Shown: positions 8,222 through 16,720 of the stretch, piece after piece
Position numbering within the stretch: position 1 is the first letter of the stretch
Layout of the letters: every line of letters begins with the position of its first letter
Assembly (NCBI GenBank): GCA_963676235.1
Contig: OY781044.1
Coordinates: 1,302,001 to 1,366,000, forward strand
Direction: 5' to 3'
From: JALNYB01 sp963676235
GTDB taxonomy: Archaea; Thermoplasmatota; Thermoplasmata; Methanomassiliicoccales; Methanomethylophilaceae
Length of the DNA stretch: 64,000 nt
Translations under genes and position numbers: made by a program
The notes under the pieces: generated by a model
Told to the model about the DNA's origin: nothing
Databases searched by the model: none
Seen by the model: only the letters and a program-made list of their open reading frames with translations

Positions 8222-9739
8222 ATGACCAAGAAAAAAGCTGTTGAAACATGGGACGACCTCAAAGGTCTGAAGAGTACAGCCGATATCTTGATCCCTCTGG
8301 ATCCTCTCGATAGGGTCTTGGGGCAGGAAGAAGCCATCAAATTGGCAAAGATCGCCGCCATTCAACGGAGGCATCTTCTTCTTGTAGGTCCCCCGGGAAC
8401 AGGAAAGTCGATGATAGCACGTGCTTTGTCAATGAACCTTCCGAAGCCCAAGCACGAGATAAGGGTAGTAAAGAATCCCGAGAACACCGAAAGGCCGTTC
8501 TTAGAGGTTCTTGATGAGCAACAGGTCTTAGATGAGGAAAGCATCCGTGCAGAATCTGTCGGTAAATTGATGGATCCAGAGAACGCCCCTACAAATGTAG
8601 CCGAGCGTCTGGGATATATGTGTAAGAATTGTAAGACCTTTTCTTCGCCCACCGAGATAGTATGCCCTGCATGTCAGAAGAGTAAGATCGAAGGTGTTGC
8701 CAACACGAATCCATTCGGCGACCTCATAGGAGGTCTTCTTGAATCCGCCATGCCTCAGATGGTTGTAGGGAAGGACAAGGTCCATACGACCCGTATCCTT
8801 GCTGACGGCACTGAAGAGACAGTGGTGTTCGAGCGTGCCGGCGACAAGATAAGGATGTTGGATAGCAAATCCCTTCAGAAGAGAAGTCAACTGAACAAAA
8901 AGTCGAATCAGAAAGTACTTGTTAAACTAAACAGGGACCCGTTTATTTTAGCTACTGGAGCTTCGGAAACAGAACTTCTCGGAGATGTGAAACACGATCC
9001 ATATGGTGGACACGAGAAACTCGGTACACCGTCATACGAGAGGGTTGTTGCAGGCTCTATTCATGAAGCACACGAAGGAGTGTTGTTCATCGATGAGATA
9101 TCCCATTTAGGAAATCTTCAGAGATTCATCCTTACTGCGATGCAGGAGAAGAAATTTCCCATTGCAGGACGCAATTCTCAGTCTGCGGGTGCAAGCGTGA
9201 AAGTGGAAAATGTTCCTTGTGATTTCATTCTCGTCGCGGCATGCAATATTCAGGATTTGGAAAATATTCTTTCGCCATTGAGGTCAAGGATCATCGGATG
9301 CGGATACGAGGTACTCGTAGACGTTGCGATGCCCGATACTCCCCACAATCGTGCTAAATATGCACAATTCGTGGCCCAGGAGATCCAGATGGACGGACAT
9401 ATACCTCCTGCCAACATCGAGTCTGTCGAAGCTATAATCGAAGAGGGAAAGAAGCGTGCAAAGGCAGATAATCAGCCGAATTCGCTCACCTTGAGATTGA
9501 GAGAGATGGGTGGACTCATAAGGGCTGCCGGAGATGTTGCTGTCATGGAAGGAGCAAAGATGATCACCGCAGAGCATATCATAGAGGCTCGCAGAAGATC
9601 AAGACCCGTCGAAGAACAGATCAAAGAGAAATATGGTTCATACCAGAAAGGCGTTTCAAAGGATATCTCGAAAGCTCAGAATGAGAAATCAGAGTATTAT
9701 CTTGAGAATGAGCATATAGGCGACCAAATGTTCCAGTGA
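8222..9739 (+). CDS. LonB-like AAA+ ATPase without protease domain, with zinc ribbon insert
   Basis: A 505-aa AAA+ protein. Walker A GPPGTGKS is at residues 56-63, Walker B is in GVLFIDEIS, and the lid has LTLRLREMGGLIRAAGD, which is close to archaeal LonB/Mg-chelatase-like ATPases. Archaeal LonB has membrane helices inserted between Walker A and B and a C-terminal Ser/Lys protease. Here the insert instead holds a four-cysteine ribbon (C134, C137, C148, C151) and no hydrophobic helix, and translation stops right after the lid. So the protein cannot be a peptidase by itself. Function is unknown; a remodelling ATPase is a reasonable inference. It lies 14 bp downstream of dnaG. Confidence 0.8.
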   Translation: MTKKKAVETWDDLKGLKSTADILIPLDPLDRVLGQEEAIKLAKIAAIQRRHLLLVGPPGTGKSMIARALSMNLPKPKHEIRVVKNPENTERPFLEVLDEQQVLDEESIRAESVGKLMDPENAPTNVAERLGYMCKNCKTFSSPTEIVCPACQKSKIEGVANTNPFGDLIGGLLESAMPQMVVGKDKVHTTRILADGTEETVVFERAGDKIRMLDSKSLQKRSQLNKKSNQKVLVKLNRDPFILATGASETELLGDVKHDPYGGHEKLGTPSYERVVAGSIHEAHEGVLFIDEISHLGNLQRFILTAMQEKKFPIAGRNSQSAGASVKVENVPCDFILVAACNIQDLENILSPLRSRIIGCGYEVLVDVAMPDTPHNRAKYAQFVAQEIQMDGHIPPANIESVEAIIEEGKKRAKADNQPNSLTLRLREMGGLIRAAGDVAVMEGAKMITAEHIIEARRRSRPVEEQIKEKYGSYQKGVSKDISKAQNEKSEYYLENEHIGDQMFQ

Positions 9740-9787
9740 ACTTTTCAATGCAAACCTTTTTCAAATATCTATTTTGATATGGTCCCT

Positions 9788-10114
9788 ATGGCAGTAAAAC
9801 AAGTGAACAAACTCGTTCGCGATAAGATACCCGGCATAATCGGTGAAACCGGTGCAACGCCGAATTTCAGATTATTGGATGACAAAGAATTCTTGGACGC
9901 TCTAAACGATAAACTTTTAGAGGAGGTCGAGGAATACAAAAAGGAGAAGAATCTGGAAGAGTTGGCAGATATCCTTCAAGTCATTTGTACCATTTCAGAG
10001 ATCATAGGCGGCGGACAGAGGGAATTGGAATATCTCAGAGATGAGAAGGCGATGGAGCGCGGCAGATTCGATATGCATGTGTTCCTCGAATCTGTTGAAG
10101 ATAAAAAATCATGA
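9788..10114 (+). CDS. MazG-like / phosphoribosyl-ATP pyrophosphohydrolase-like protein
   Basis: A 108-aa small all-alpha NTP pyrophosphohydrolase-like protein. It has NKLVRDKIP, then the EEVEEY...LEELADILQV helix pair, which carries the acidic metal-binding pattern (ExxE...ExxD) of MazG/HisE folds. The family hydrolyses nucleoside triphosphates to monophosphate and pyrophosphate; the substrate is not known here. A TATA-like AAATATCT lies about 20 bp upstream, favouring ATG 9788 over the ATG at 9779. Its 3' end overlaps the convergent acetyltransferase gene by 6 bp. Confidence 0.75.
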   Translation: MAVKQVNKLVRDKIPGIIGETGATPNFRLLDDKEFLDALNDKLLEEVEEYKKEKNLEELADILQVICTISEIIGGGQRELEYLRDEKAMERGRFDMHVFLESVEDKKS

Positions 10115-10555
10115 GTTAACGTACGCTGTGCAGATCAATCTGATGGCATCACCGTGATCCACGTAGAAATCAGGCATGTATTCCACTTCTACGAATCCTC
10201 TTTTCTTATAGAAGTTGAGAGAATCGAGATTTTTAGCCCTTACTTCCAACTGAATGAGCGGACGTCCATCGATTATAGATCTCAGTTTGAATTCTTTGAG
10301 AAGTTGATCTCCGACACCTTTGCCCCTCATGGGCTCATCAACAGCGAACAGAGGGACCATGGACCTACCTTCAAGGAGGGAACCGAGGATATATCCCACG
10401 ACTCTTCCTGTGTAGTCGCATGCGACCAATTGTCCTTTCGGCCATTGCATCATAAAATAACTGAAGACTTCAGGAGCGTAATACTCATCAAGAGAGGCAC
10501 ACGTGATCCGGTATGCGGGACCCTTGTCTTCGAGTCTCATCTGTCTGACTATCAT
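10109..10555 (-). CDS. GNAT family N-acetyltransferase (RimI-like)
   Basis: A 148-aa GCN5-related acetyltransferase. The acetyl-CoA binding motif A is visible as VDEPMRGKGVGDQLL, followed by LEVRAKNLDSLNFYKKRGF, the pattern of RimI/ArdA-like N-terminal protein acetyltransferases. The substrate is likely a protein N-terminus, by family only. A GTG six bases upstream (10561) is an alternative start. The gene begins right after the stop of the phospholipase-D-like gene on the same strand. Confidence 0.8.
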   Translation of the reverse strand: MIVRQMRLEDKGPAYRITCASLDEYYAPEVFSYFMMQWPKGQLVACDYTGRVVGYILGSLLEGRSMVPLFAVDEPMRGKGVGDQLLKEFKLRSIIDGRPLIQLEVRAKNLDSLNFYKKRGFVEVEYMPDFYVDHGDAIRLICTAYVNS

Positions 10556-10565
10556 CGTCACTCAT

Positions 10566-12596
10566 TCAGCGTTTCTTGTTATTATATCTTCCTTTCAGTG
10601 CAACGGTTACACCGCCTGCTGCAATTAATCCGATAGAGAGTAATAATGTACTCAAATCAACAGGAAGGTCTGGATCGGTATTGTTATTTTTGCTTAGAAT
10701 AACCTCATATGTGTATTCTTCAGAGATCTGGGTACCTTCGAGCCTTACGGTCAGTTTATGAAAGCCCGCAGTAAGATCGGTGCAGACGATCATAGGTATC
10801 GTTGATATCCTTGTATTGCCGTCGCTGTAAATGTCCCAGGAGTATGCATATCCTTCAGGACCGACAACGGAAAAGGTGACTATCGAATTTGTTGTTATTT
10901 TTTCACAGCCCGCAGTTATTTTTAACCCCTCCGTTTCCACTGTGTGTTTGTTTATTCCCCAGTCATCTAAAAAATATTCTGCGAAGTATTCTGTGATCTC
11001 TTCAGAATCGATGATCACTGCTGTTTCACGGTTACTCATGAATGATGTTTCTGTCCAATTAACAGAACCCAACCAAACCATATCATCTATGATCACTCCT
11101 TTATTATGTGTTGTTGTAAAACCATTACCGCCTGATATCGTGATCGCTTTTACTTCGGTGGTCGTGTTTATCAGATTAACAATCTCTGTGTGATCATCGT
11201 CTGATATGGATGCATCTAAAATAAATCTTGTATCAATGCCCTTTTTCGCAGCAGATGCCATCCAATATACGGGAGAATCTTCGGTTATGTTAGAATACGA
11301 ACTTCCCAGATCTAATTGTTCTGAATAAATCCTTTGTTCTGCGTCATACATAAAATGTTGAAGTGCATCATAAGAATTATCAGGAGATACGACAGGAGTT
11401 ACGTTTGCAGTATATTCTGTCGTCTTGTATGTATACGATGGCGCTTCATAGATCAGATATCCCTCGTAAGGTTTCAGATCAGGATAGTATTCTGTAAGGC
11501 CCCAAACATCTCCATATTCTTTGTTTCTGTCATTATTGAAGATGGACCTCATGTATTCTGCCATTTCTGTACTTTCTATAACAGCTCCCCAGCCTCTGTT
11601 AGATGTTGCGGAACTCATGTTGTTTTTGGTCCAGTTTTCTGATGTTATTATCACAGTCTTTCCGTCTATTATCGCATATTTGTTATGAAAAAAAGAATAT
11701 CTTTCATAATTTCCGGATAGCGGGTCGTTTATGAGTCTTACTTCTCCGCCAACATCCACGAGAGATCTCATAAGAGAAAGTTCTGTGCTCATATCATAAC
11801 CGAGAACATCTCCTTCTAATGTTATTGTTACATCTACGTGTTCTGTTCCTGTTTTCTTTTCCAAGTTGCAGAGAAGCGCTAAAAGGTTAGGGCTTGTCAA
11901 TTGGTATATGGATATCAAGATCTCATTCTCTGCGTTCTCAAAGGCCTTGTAGATAGGTTCTCCGTTGGATTCAGGAAAGGTGAACGGTGTAACCGTCGAA
12001 TTGAAAACACTGTATGATCCCTTATCAAGATTCGTGAATCCTGCTTTTGTTAATATCCAATCCGAAGACGTGTCGGTGTCTGAAATATTCGTTCTTAAAA
12101 AATATTTTTTGGCAGATAACGGAATAGGCTCTCCAGACCATCCGATGTCTGATGTTTTATTGCCATAACATATGGCATCTATCAAGATCTCTCCACTGTA
12201 TAGATAAAGGTCATCTCCTGCGTCTGCTAATGTGAGGGTTCCTGTTTTTCCTATATCGTTAGTGCCGATGACATAACATCTATCTCTGTTTGAGAACCAA
12301 TCATCCGATGATATCGCTTTTACAACAGTGATCCTAGAATAAGGTTCAACGTATAATGTCGATTCGAAGGTCAATGTTCCTTCTCCGTCGGTTATTGTCA
12401 GATCTCTGAGGTCTACTCTACTGTTATTATAATTGTATAGTGAGAATCCTTCACAGTTTCCGAAAGGATTCACTTCGTAGAATCTGATCCAATCTGTATC
12501 CGATGCATCAGATGTGTCATTTACAAGAATCGGTAGTGATGAAAAAAGCGTTACGATCAGAATCGAAATCAAGATCTTATCGTAGTAAGATGACAT
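10566..12596 (-). CDS. Secreted phospholipase D-like protein with lamin-tail-like domain and C-terminal anchor
   Basis: A 676-aa exported protein. An N-terminal signal sequence (about residues 8-25) is followed by a lamin-tail-like beta domain (about 36-140, with FEVNPFGNCEG-like opening and LTLADAGDDLYLY). Two phospholipase D catalytic motifs follow, HNKYAIIDG...SENW and HNKGVIIDD...SVNWTE, so both HxK halves are intact. A beta-sandwich-like region and a single C-terminal membrane helix before GRYNNKKR come last. The architecture suggests a cell-surface phosphodiesterase or nuclease facing outside. The substrate is unknown. Many Asn-x-Ser/Thr sites fit an exported archaeal glycoprotein. Confidence 0.82.
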   Translation of the reverse strand: MSSYYDKILISILIVTLFSSLPILVNDTSDASDTDWIRFYEVNPFGNCEGFSLYNYNNSRVDLRDLTITDGEGTLTFESTLYVEPYSRITVVKAISSDDWFSNRDRCYVIGTNDIGKTGTLTLADAGDDLYLYSGEILIDAICYGNKTSDIGWSGEPIPLSAKKYFLRTNISDTDTSSDWILTKAGFTNLDKGSYSVFNSTVTPFTFPESNGEPIYKAFENAENEILISIYQLTSPNLLALLCNLEKKTGTEHVDVTITLEGDVLGYDMSTELSLMRSLVDVGGEVRLINDPLSGNYERYSFFHNKYAIIDGKTVIITSENWTKNNMSSATSNRGWGAVIESTEMAEYMRSIFNNDRNKEYGDVWGLTEYYPDLKPYEGYLIYEAPSYTYKTTEYTANVTPVVSPDNSYDALQHFMYDAEQRIYSEQLDLGSSYSNITEDSPVYWMASAAKKGIDTRFILDASISDDDHTEIVNLINTTTEVKAITISGGNGFTTTHNKGVIIDDMVWLGSVNWTETSFMSNRETAVIIDSEEITEYFAEYFLDDWGINKHTVETEGLKITAGCEKITTNSIVTFSVVGPEGYAYSWDIYSDGNTRISTIPMIVCTDLTAGFHKLTVRLEGTQISEEYTYEVILSKNNNTDPDLPVDLSTLLLSIGLIAAGGVTVALKGRYNNKKR

Positions 12597-12658
12597 TATA
12601 TCGTAGTTATTACCGGTCTGTATTTATGGACTGTATATTACGGTTAATATAATCTGAA

Positions 12659-13339
12659 TTAAAGGTGTTTTACTAGGTCCATCAGGACAGTGTACGGATC
12701 CTTTGCCTTCACGACTCCGGATGCCAATAATACTCCGTCGGCTCCGAGATCGAGAGCGGTCTTAACATCATCACCGGTCTTCACACCTGCTCCGCAAAGG
12801 ACAGATATCGAGTGATTTACTGCTTTGACAGATTCTACCGTGTTCTCGATGATCTGAGGGCTCGCAGTTGTTACTGAGATATCTCCGCCAATGAGTTCGG
12901 GTGGTTCTACGGCTACGAAATCAGGACAGCAGTGAGCGACTTGAATAGCTGTTTTTACACTGTCTGCGCATATAATGGTGACGAGTTCGCATCCTTTTGA
13001 TAATTCTATGCATTCTTCTATGGTCTTGATCGAGACCTTGTGTTCTGAATGATTTATCAAGGTACCGATCGCACCGCATCCCTTCACCATAGAAGGTGTG
13101 ACCCATCCGGTAGATGAACCTGGAGCATGAGGATCCACATTCTGAGATAGAACCGGGATGTTCACATTCCTGGCCACCAGACCGAGATCGACCATAGGTG
13201 GACATATTGCAATCTTGATACCAGTTTCTTCGGAGACCGATTGACATGTCTTGGCGAGGTCGAGGGCACCATGGCCATCGACCTCGAGGTATGCTTTGAA
13301 GTTCACAATGATAGCTGGTTTTGAGATCGGTTTAGTCAA
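12659..13339 (-). CDS. tpiA: Triosephosphate isomerase, archaeal type
   Basis: A 226-aa archaeal TIM. It interconverts glyceraldehyde-3-phosphate and dihydroxyacetone phosphate. The active-site lysine is in IVNFKAY, the catalytic histidine in LINHSEHK, the glutamate in VAVEPPELIG, and the phosphate-binding loop in LCGAGV. The short length is normal for archaea. The start is a TTG inside the 3' end of the upstream fbp gene (8-bp overlap), which couples gluconeogenic fbp and tpi. Confidence 0.95.
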   Translation of the reverse strand: MTKPISKPAIIVNFKAYLEVDGHGALDLAKTCQSVSEETGIKIAICPPMVDLGLVARNVNIPVLSQNVDPHAPGSSTGWVTPSMVKGCGAIGTLINHSEHKVSIKTIEECIELSKGCELVTIICADSVKTAIQVAHCCPDFVAVEPPELIGGDISVTTASPQIIENTVESVKAVNHSISVLCGAGVKTGDDVKTALDLGADGVLLASGVVKAKDPYTVLMDLVKHL

Positions 13340-14477
13340 TTTGCTCGAACCTCGAGGTCAGTTCTTTAAGCACTCCGGTCCTGGAAGTGTATTCCATTTC
13401 CTCAGCGCTCAAGATAGACGGGACGAATGGTCCCTGCGATCTCATGAATTTGCTTGCTTTGATGGAGTTTTCACGAGCAAGATCGAATGTCTTGCCACCG
13501 AAGAAGTCCATAGGTATGTGGTTTCCGCCTTTGGATCCTATGGGTTCCACTCCCTGAAGCTTTCCTTCATTGAGTTGGAATCCAAGACAGCATATTCTCG
13601 GAGGTCCATCGAAATAGGTTGGGTCCGAATCATCGGGTGAGCAGGGATATAATGCACCGATGTGCGATCCTCTCATCCATCCGGCAACCAGGAATGTTGT
13701 ATTCAGGAAAGGCTGGGTGTATTCTCCCACCGAGGGAAGTCCACTCTGGCAACGACAGATACATACGGGGTCGTCTTTTCCGATGTATTTTCCTGCTGTG
13801 AGATTGAGTTTATCTGTGGATACAACACAGGCGGGACCTATTCCTGCTCTTGATGAAATTCTTTTAATGGCATATCTGGATGTATCGCCCAGAAGTGTAA
13901 GGATGCTGAGTGTCTCTTCTGGGGATGACATCGTGACCTTCTTGTGGTCCATGACATCGTGAATCTCAATATCGAATCCTTTCTTAGCTTTTGCATCTAT
14001 GACGAGCCCCGTTGTTGTGAAAGGGTCCAAGAAGATCCTTGATAACGGAAGTGTATATGCTGAAGGCTCTGTTTTGTCTGCCATGAAGAATAGGAGCGGT
14101 TCCGATTCTCTCTCGACAAATGACATTTCCGCAGATCCGGGTCCTGCACCTTTAACGTTTCCGGAGAAAGCGTCTGTGAGGATATCCTGTCCTGCTGCGT
14201 AGAGTTTCATCGATTTGGCGATCTTTGTTGCAGATTGGAAGCATTCCCAAGCAGCGCTGTGGACCTCTTTATTGCCTTCGCCCTTATAGTGGGTCATGTA
14301 AAGGTTGATATCGTCACCGACACGGGTAACGTAGAAATCTTCGATAATTCCCTGCTTTTGTTTATCAGTCAAAATATCTTTGGCTGTCTGAAGCATAGCG
14401 GGGTGCGGTCTGGAATGTCCTACAACGGATCCAACATCCGCCTTGATAATTGATACTGTTACTTTTTCTTCAGCCAT
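13332..14477 (-). CDS. fbp: Fructose-1,6-bisphosphate aldolase/phosphatase (archaeal, bifunctional)
   Basis: A 381-aa class V FBP aldolase/phosphatase, the ancestral gluconeogenic enzyme of archaea. It condenses the two triose phosphates and then dephosphorylates FBP to fructose-6-phosphate. The conserved N-terminus (SIIKADVGSVVGHSRPHP) carries metal ligands, and AGKYIGKDDPV carries the Schiff-base lysine region. Full length for the family. It forms an overlapping pair with tpiA, which makes one of its substrates. Confidence 0.96.
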   Translation of the reverse strand: MAEEKVTVSIIKADVGSVVGHSRPHPAMLQTAKDILTDKQKQGIIEDFYVTRVGDDINLYMTHYKGEGNKEVHSAAWECFQSATKIAKSMKLYAAGQDILTDAFSGNVKGAGPGSAEMSFVERESEPLLFFMADKTEPSAYTLPLSRIFLDPFTTTGLVIDAKAKKGFDIEIHDVMDHKKVTMSSPEETLSILTLLGDTSRYAIKRISSRAGIGPACVVSTDKLNLTAGKYIGKDDPVCICRCQSGLPSVGEYTQPFLNTTFLVAGWMRGSHIGALYPCSPDDSDPTYFDGPPRICCLGFQLNEGKLQGVEPIGSKGGNHIPMDFFGGKTFDLARENSIKASKFMRSQGPFVPSILSAEEMEYTSRTGVLKELTSRFEQID

Positions 14478-14599
14478 GGATTCACCATTGTTGTATAGAA
14501 CTGGTTAGTGTAAGTTAGTTATTATAGTTTTTTGCACGTGCGCACGAATTTCTACTGCAAATTATATATCGTTTGCAGGATTACACGAGTTTGTTCATC

Positions 14600-15904
14600 A
14601 TGACAGTCATCAGAGATTCCAGCAACGTTGCGGTAAGCGACGGTACAGCGACTGTGAAAGGTTGGGTACAGGATATCAGGAACTTGGGAGGAATTTCATT
14701 TCTTACACTCAGGGATAGGTACGGAACCATTCAGATAACCATGCCCAAGAAGAAATTGGATCCCATGCTATTCGACAGTATCACGCGTCTTTCAAGAGAA
14801 TCTGTAATTTCTATTACTGGTGAGGTAAAAGAGAGCAATCAAACTGCTCTGGGTCTCGAGATAATCCCCTCGGAGTTGACAATATACAGCGAAGCTTCAA
14901 CACCTCTTCCAATGGGTGTCATAGACAAAGTGAATGTCGAGATGGACACGCGCCTCAACAATAGGTTCATGGATCTGAGAAAACCAGAGATCAAAGCCAT
15001 CTTCGAGTTAAAAGCCATTATGGTTGGGCTGATCAATCATGCTGTTGCCGAGAGAGGTTTCACCAACGTTACGACACCTAAGATCGGTGCATCCGGTGCA
15101 GAAGGCGGAGCAACACTATTCAGTGTGGATTATTTTGGAAAACCTGCATTCCTTGCACAGAGCCCACAGCTCTACAAGCAGATCCTCATGTCCACGGGAA
15201 TGGACAGGATATATGAGATCGGTCCTGCATTTCGTGCAGAACATTCCAACACGAACCGCCACGTAACAGAATTCACATCATTCGACGGTGAGATGTGTTG
15301 GATAGAAAAAGAAGAGGATGTTATGGCAATGATCGAAGAGATCATTGACTTTGTTCTCATAGGATTGAAAGATAAGGGGAAGAAACAATTGGAGATACTC
15401 GGAAAAGAGATCAATGTCCCTGTGCGCCCTTACCCCATCCTTACATATGCTGAATGCCTCAAAATGGTTAATGAGCACGGACTTTCTCTGAAAGATGGAG
15501 CAGATCTCGGAACAGAAGGAGAAAAGATCATCGGAGACATCATGGGTGAGAGAGGATCAGAACTCTATTTCATTGCAGAATATCCAGAGGCAGAGAAGCC
15601 GTTCTACATCATGGAGAAAGATGGAACTCCGTATTCATTTTCATTCGATCTCGATTACAAAGGTCAGGAAATATCATCGGGCGGACAGAGAGAGCACAGG
15701 TATGATGTTCTTGTAAAGAGGATGCAGAAGAAAGGATTGGACCCAAAGGATTTCACTTTCTATCTCGATGCCTTTAAATTCGGTATGCCTCCGCATGGCG
15801 GATGGGGTATAGGGGTTGATAGGCTGCTCGTAAAGATGCTAGACCTTGCCAACATCAGAGAGGCTATTTTATTCCCAAGGGATATCAGCAGACTTTCGCC
15901 TTAA
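14600..15904 (+). CDS. aspS: Aspartyl-tRNA synthetase, archaeal type
   Basis: A 434-aa class IIb aminoacyl-tRNA synthetase. An N-terminal OB-fold anticodon-binding domain (VKGWVQDIRNLGG, residues about 17-100) is followed by the catalytic core: motif 2 in FRAEHSNTNRHVTEFT and motif 3 in GWGIGVDRLLVKML. The bacterial GAD insertion is absent, as in archaeal enzymes. I start at ATG 14600 because a TATA-like AAATTATATATC lies about 30 bp upstream and the upstream in-frame ATG at 14573 falls inside it. Whether it also charges tRNA-Asn (non-discriminating) cannot be settled by eye. Confidence 0.96.
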   Translation: MTVIRDSSNVAVSDGTATVKGWVQDIRNLGGISFLTLRDRYGTIQITMPKKKLDPMLFDSITRLSRESVISITGEVKESNQTALGLEIIPSELTIYSEASTPLPMGVIDKVNVEMDTRLNNRFMDLRKPEIKAIFELKAIMVGLINHAVAERGFTNVTTPKIGASGAEGGATLFSVDYFGKPAFLAQSPQLYKQILMSTGMDRIYEIGPAFRAEHSNTNRHVTEFTSFDGEMCWIEKEEDVMAMIEEIIDFVLIGLKDKGKKQLEILGKEINVPVRPYPILTYAECLKMVNEHGLSLKDGADLGTEGEKIIGDIMGERGSELYFIAEYPEAEKPFYIMEKDGTPYSFSFDLDYKGQEISSGGQREHRYDVLVKRMQKKGLDPKDFTFYLDAFKFGMPPHGGWGIGVDRLLVKMLDLANIREAILFPRDISRLSP

Positions 15905-16015
15905 ACTCATTGAGAGAGGTGCACGTTTGTGCATTTCTCTCTTCTATTATCACTTTCGGCCATTTTCGGTCATCCCTCGATTTTCTTTTAATATTCTGGT
16001 TTCCATTTTGCAGAT

Positions 16016-16549
16016 ATGGCTACGCCTGGCGACATCTACGAAAGGGAATTGAAATATCTTTTAGCAGGAGATCCCAAGATCATTGCAAAGATGATCAAGA
16101 CGTGCGACGGTATAGAAAAAGACGCATACAATTCCATGCTAAGGGATCCCTTCCTGATGATCAGAGCAGCTGGTTCACTGGGTGTAGATCTTGTAGCTTT
16201 ACGGTGGGATTTCTCATTTCCTATCGAGGTGAAGAGTTCGGCGGAGAATACTTTGCACTTTAGCAGAAACGTCAGGTTAGGAGAACAGGCAGATAAGATG
16301 TTGGATACGTGTAACAGGTCTCATTTAATTCCGATATATGCATTCAGACTCAAGAGTGTCAGAGGCGATCCGTGGAGAATATTCACCATTCCCTCGGATG
16401 AGAGATTGCGTGGACGTAGTGAGTTGCTGAGAAAGAGGATCCCCAAGTTGGAAATGACGCCTAATGGTAATTATGTTATGAGGTGGAATGACGGCATGAA
16501 GCTGAGCAATCTGATATCATATATGGAAATGAGCGATTATAATGAGTGA
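16016..16549 (+). CDS. hjc: Holliday junction resolvase Hjc, Thermoplasmata-type
   Basis: A 177-aa archaeal Holliday junction resolvase-like nuclease. The core RAAGSLGVDLVALR...FPIEVKSS contains the PD-(D/E)xK catalytic residues. It cuts four-way junctions in recombination. Compared with the short Hjc of other archaea it has an N-terminal extension of about 40 residues between the ExE-like GDIYERELKYLL and the core, and a longer C-terminus. It stands alone downstream of aspS. Confidence 0.85.
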   Translation: MATPGDIYERELKYLLAGDPKIIAKMIKTCDGIEKDAYNSMLRDPFLMIRAAGSLGVDLVALRWDFSFPIEVKSSAENTLHFSRNVRLGEQADKMLDTCNRSHLIPIYAFRLKSVRGDPWRIFTIPSDERLRGRSELLRKRIPKLEMTPNGNYVMRWNDGMKLSNLISYMEMSDYNE

Positions 16550-16684
16550 GACGGCCGTCAGTACTCATAGGGCTCATCACGAAATCAGCCTATAATTCTC
16601 TTCATTCGGCACACGTCTCAACACTTCATATCGCAAAACAGGTTAAACCTTTGTGTTAAGAAAAGTAGAATATTGTTATGTCCA

Positions 16685-16697
16685 CATAATATAAATC
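16685..16697 (+). promoter_or_regulatory. TATA box of hisD
   Basis: CATAATATAAATC lies 24-36 bp before the ATG at 16721, the spacing expected for a leaderless archaeal transcript. It supports starting hisD at 16721 and not at the in-frame ATG at 16673, which would lie upstream of the promoter. Confidence 0.5.
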
Positions 16698-16720
16698 CTT
16701 CAAGGTTCATAGTGCAAACC

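Noticed and set aside
13251..14453. Plus-strand ORFs opposite tpiA and fbp
   Set aside because: Shadows of well-supported minus-strand genes.
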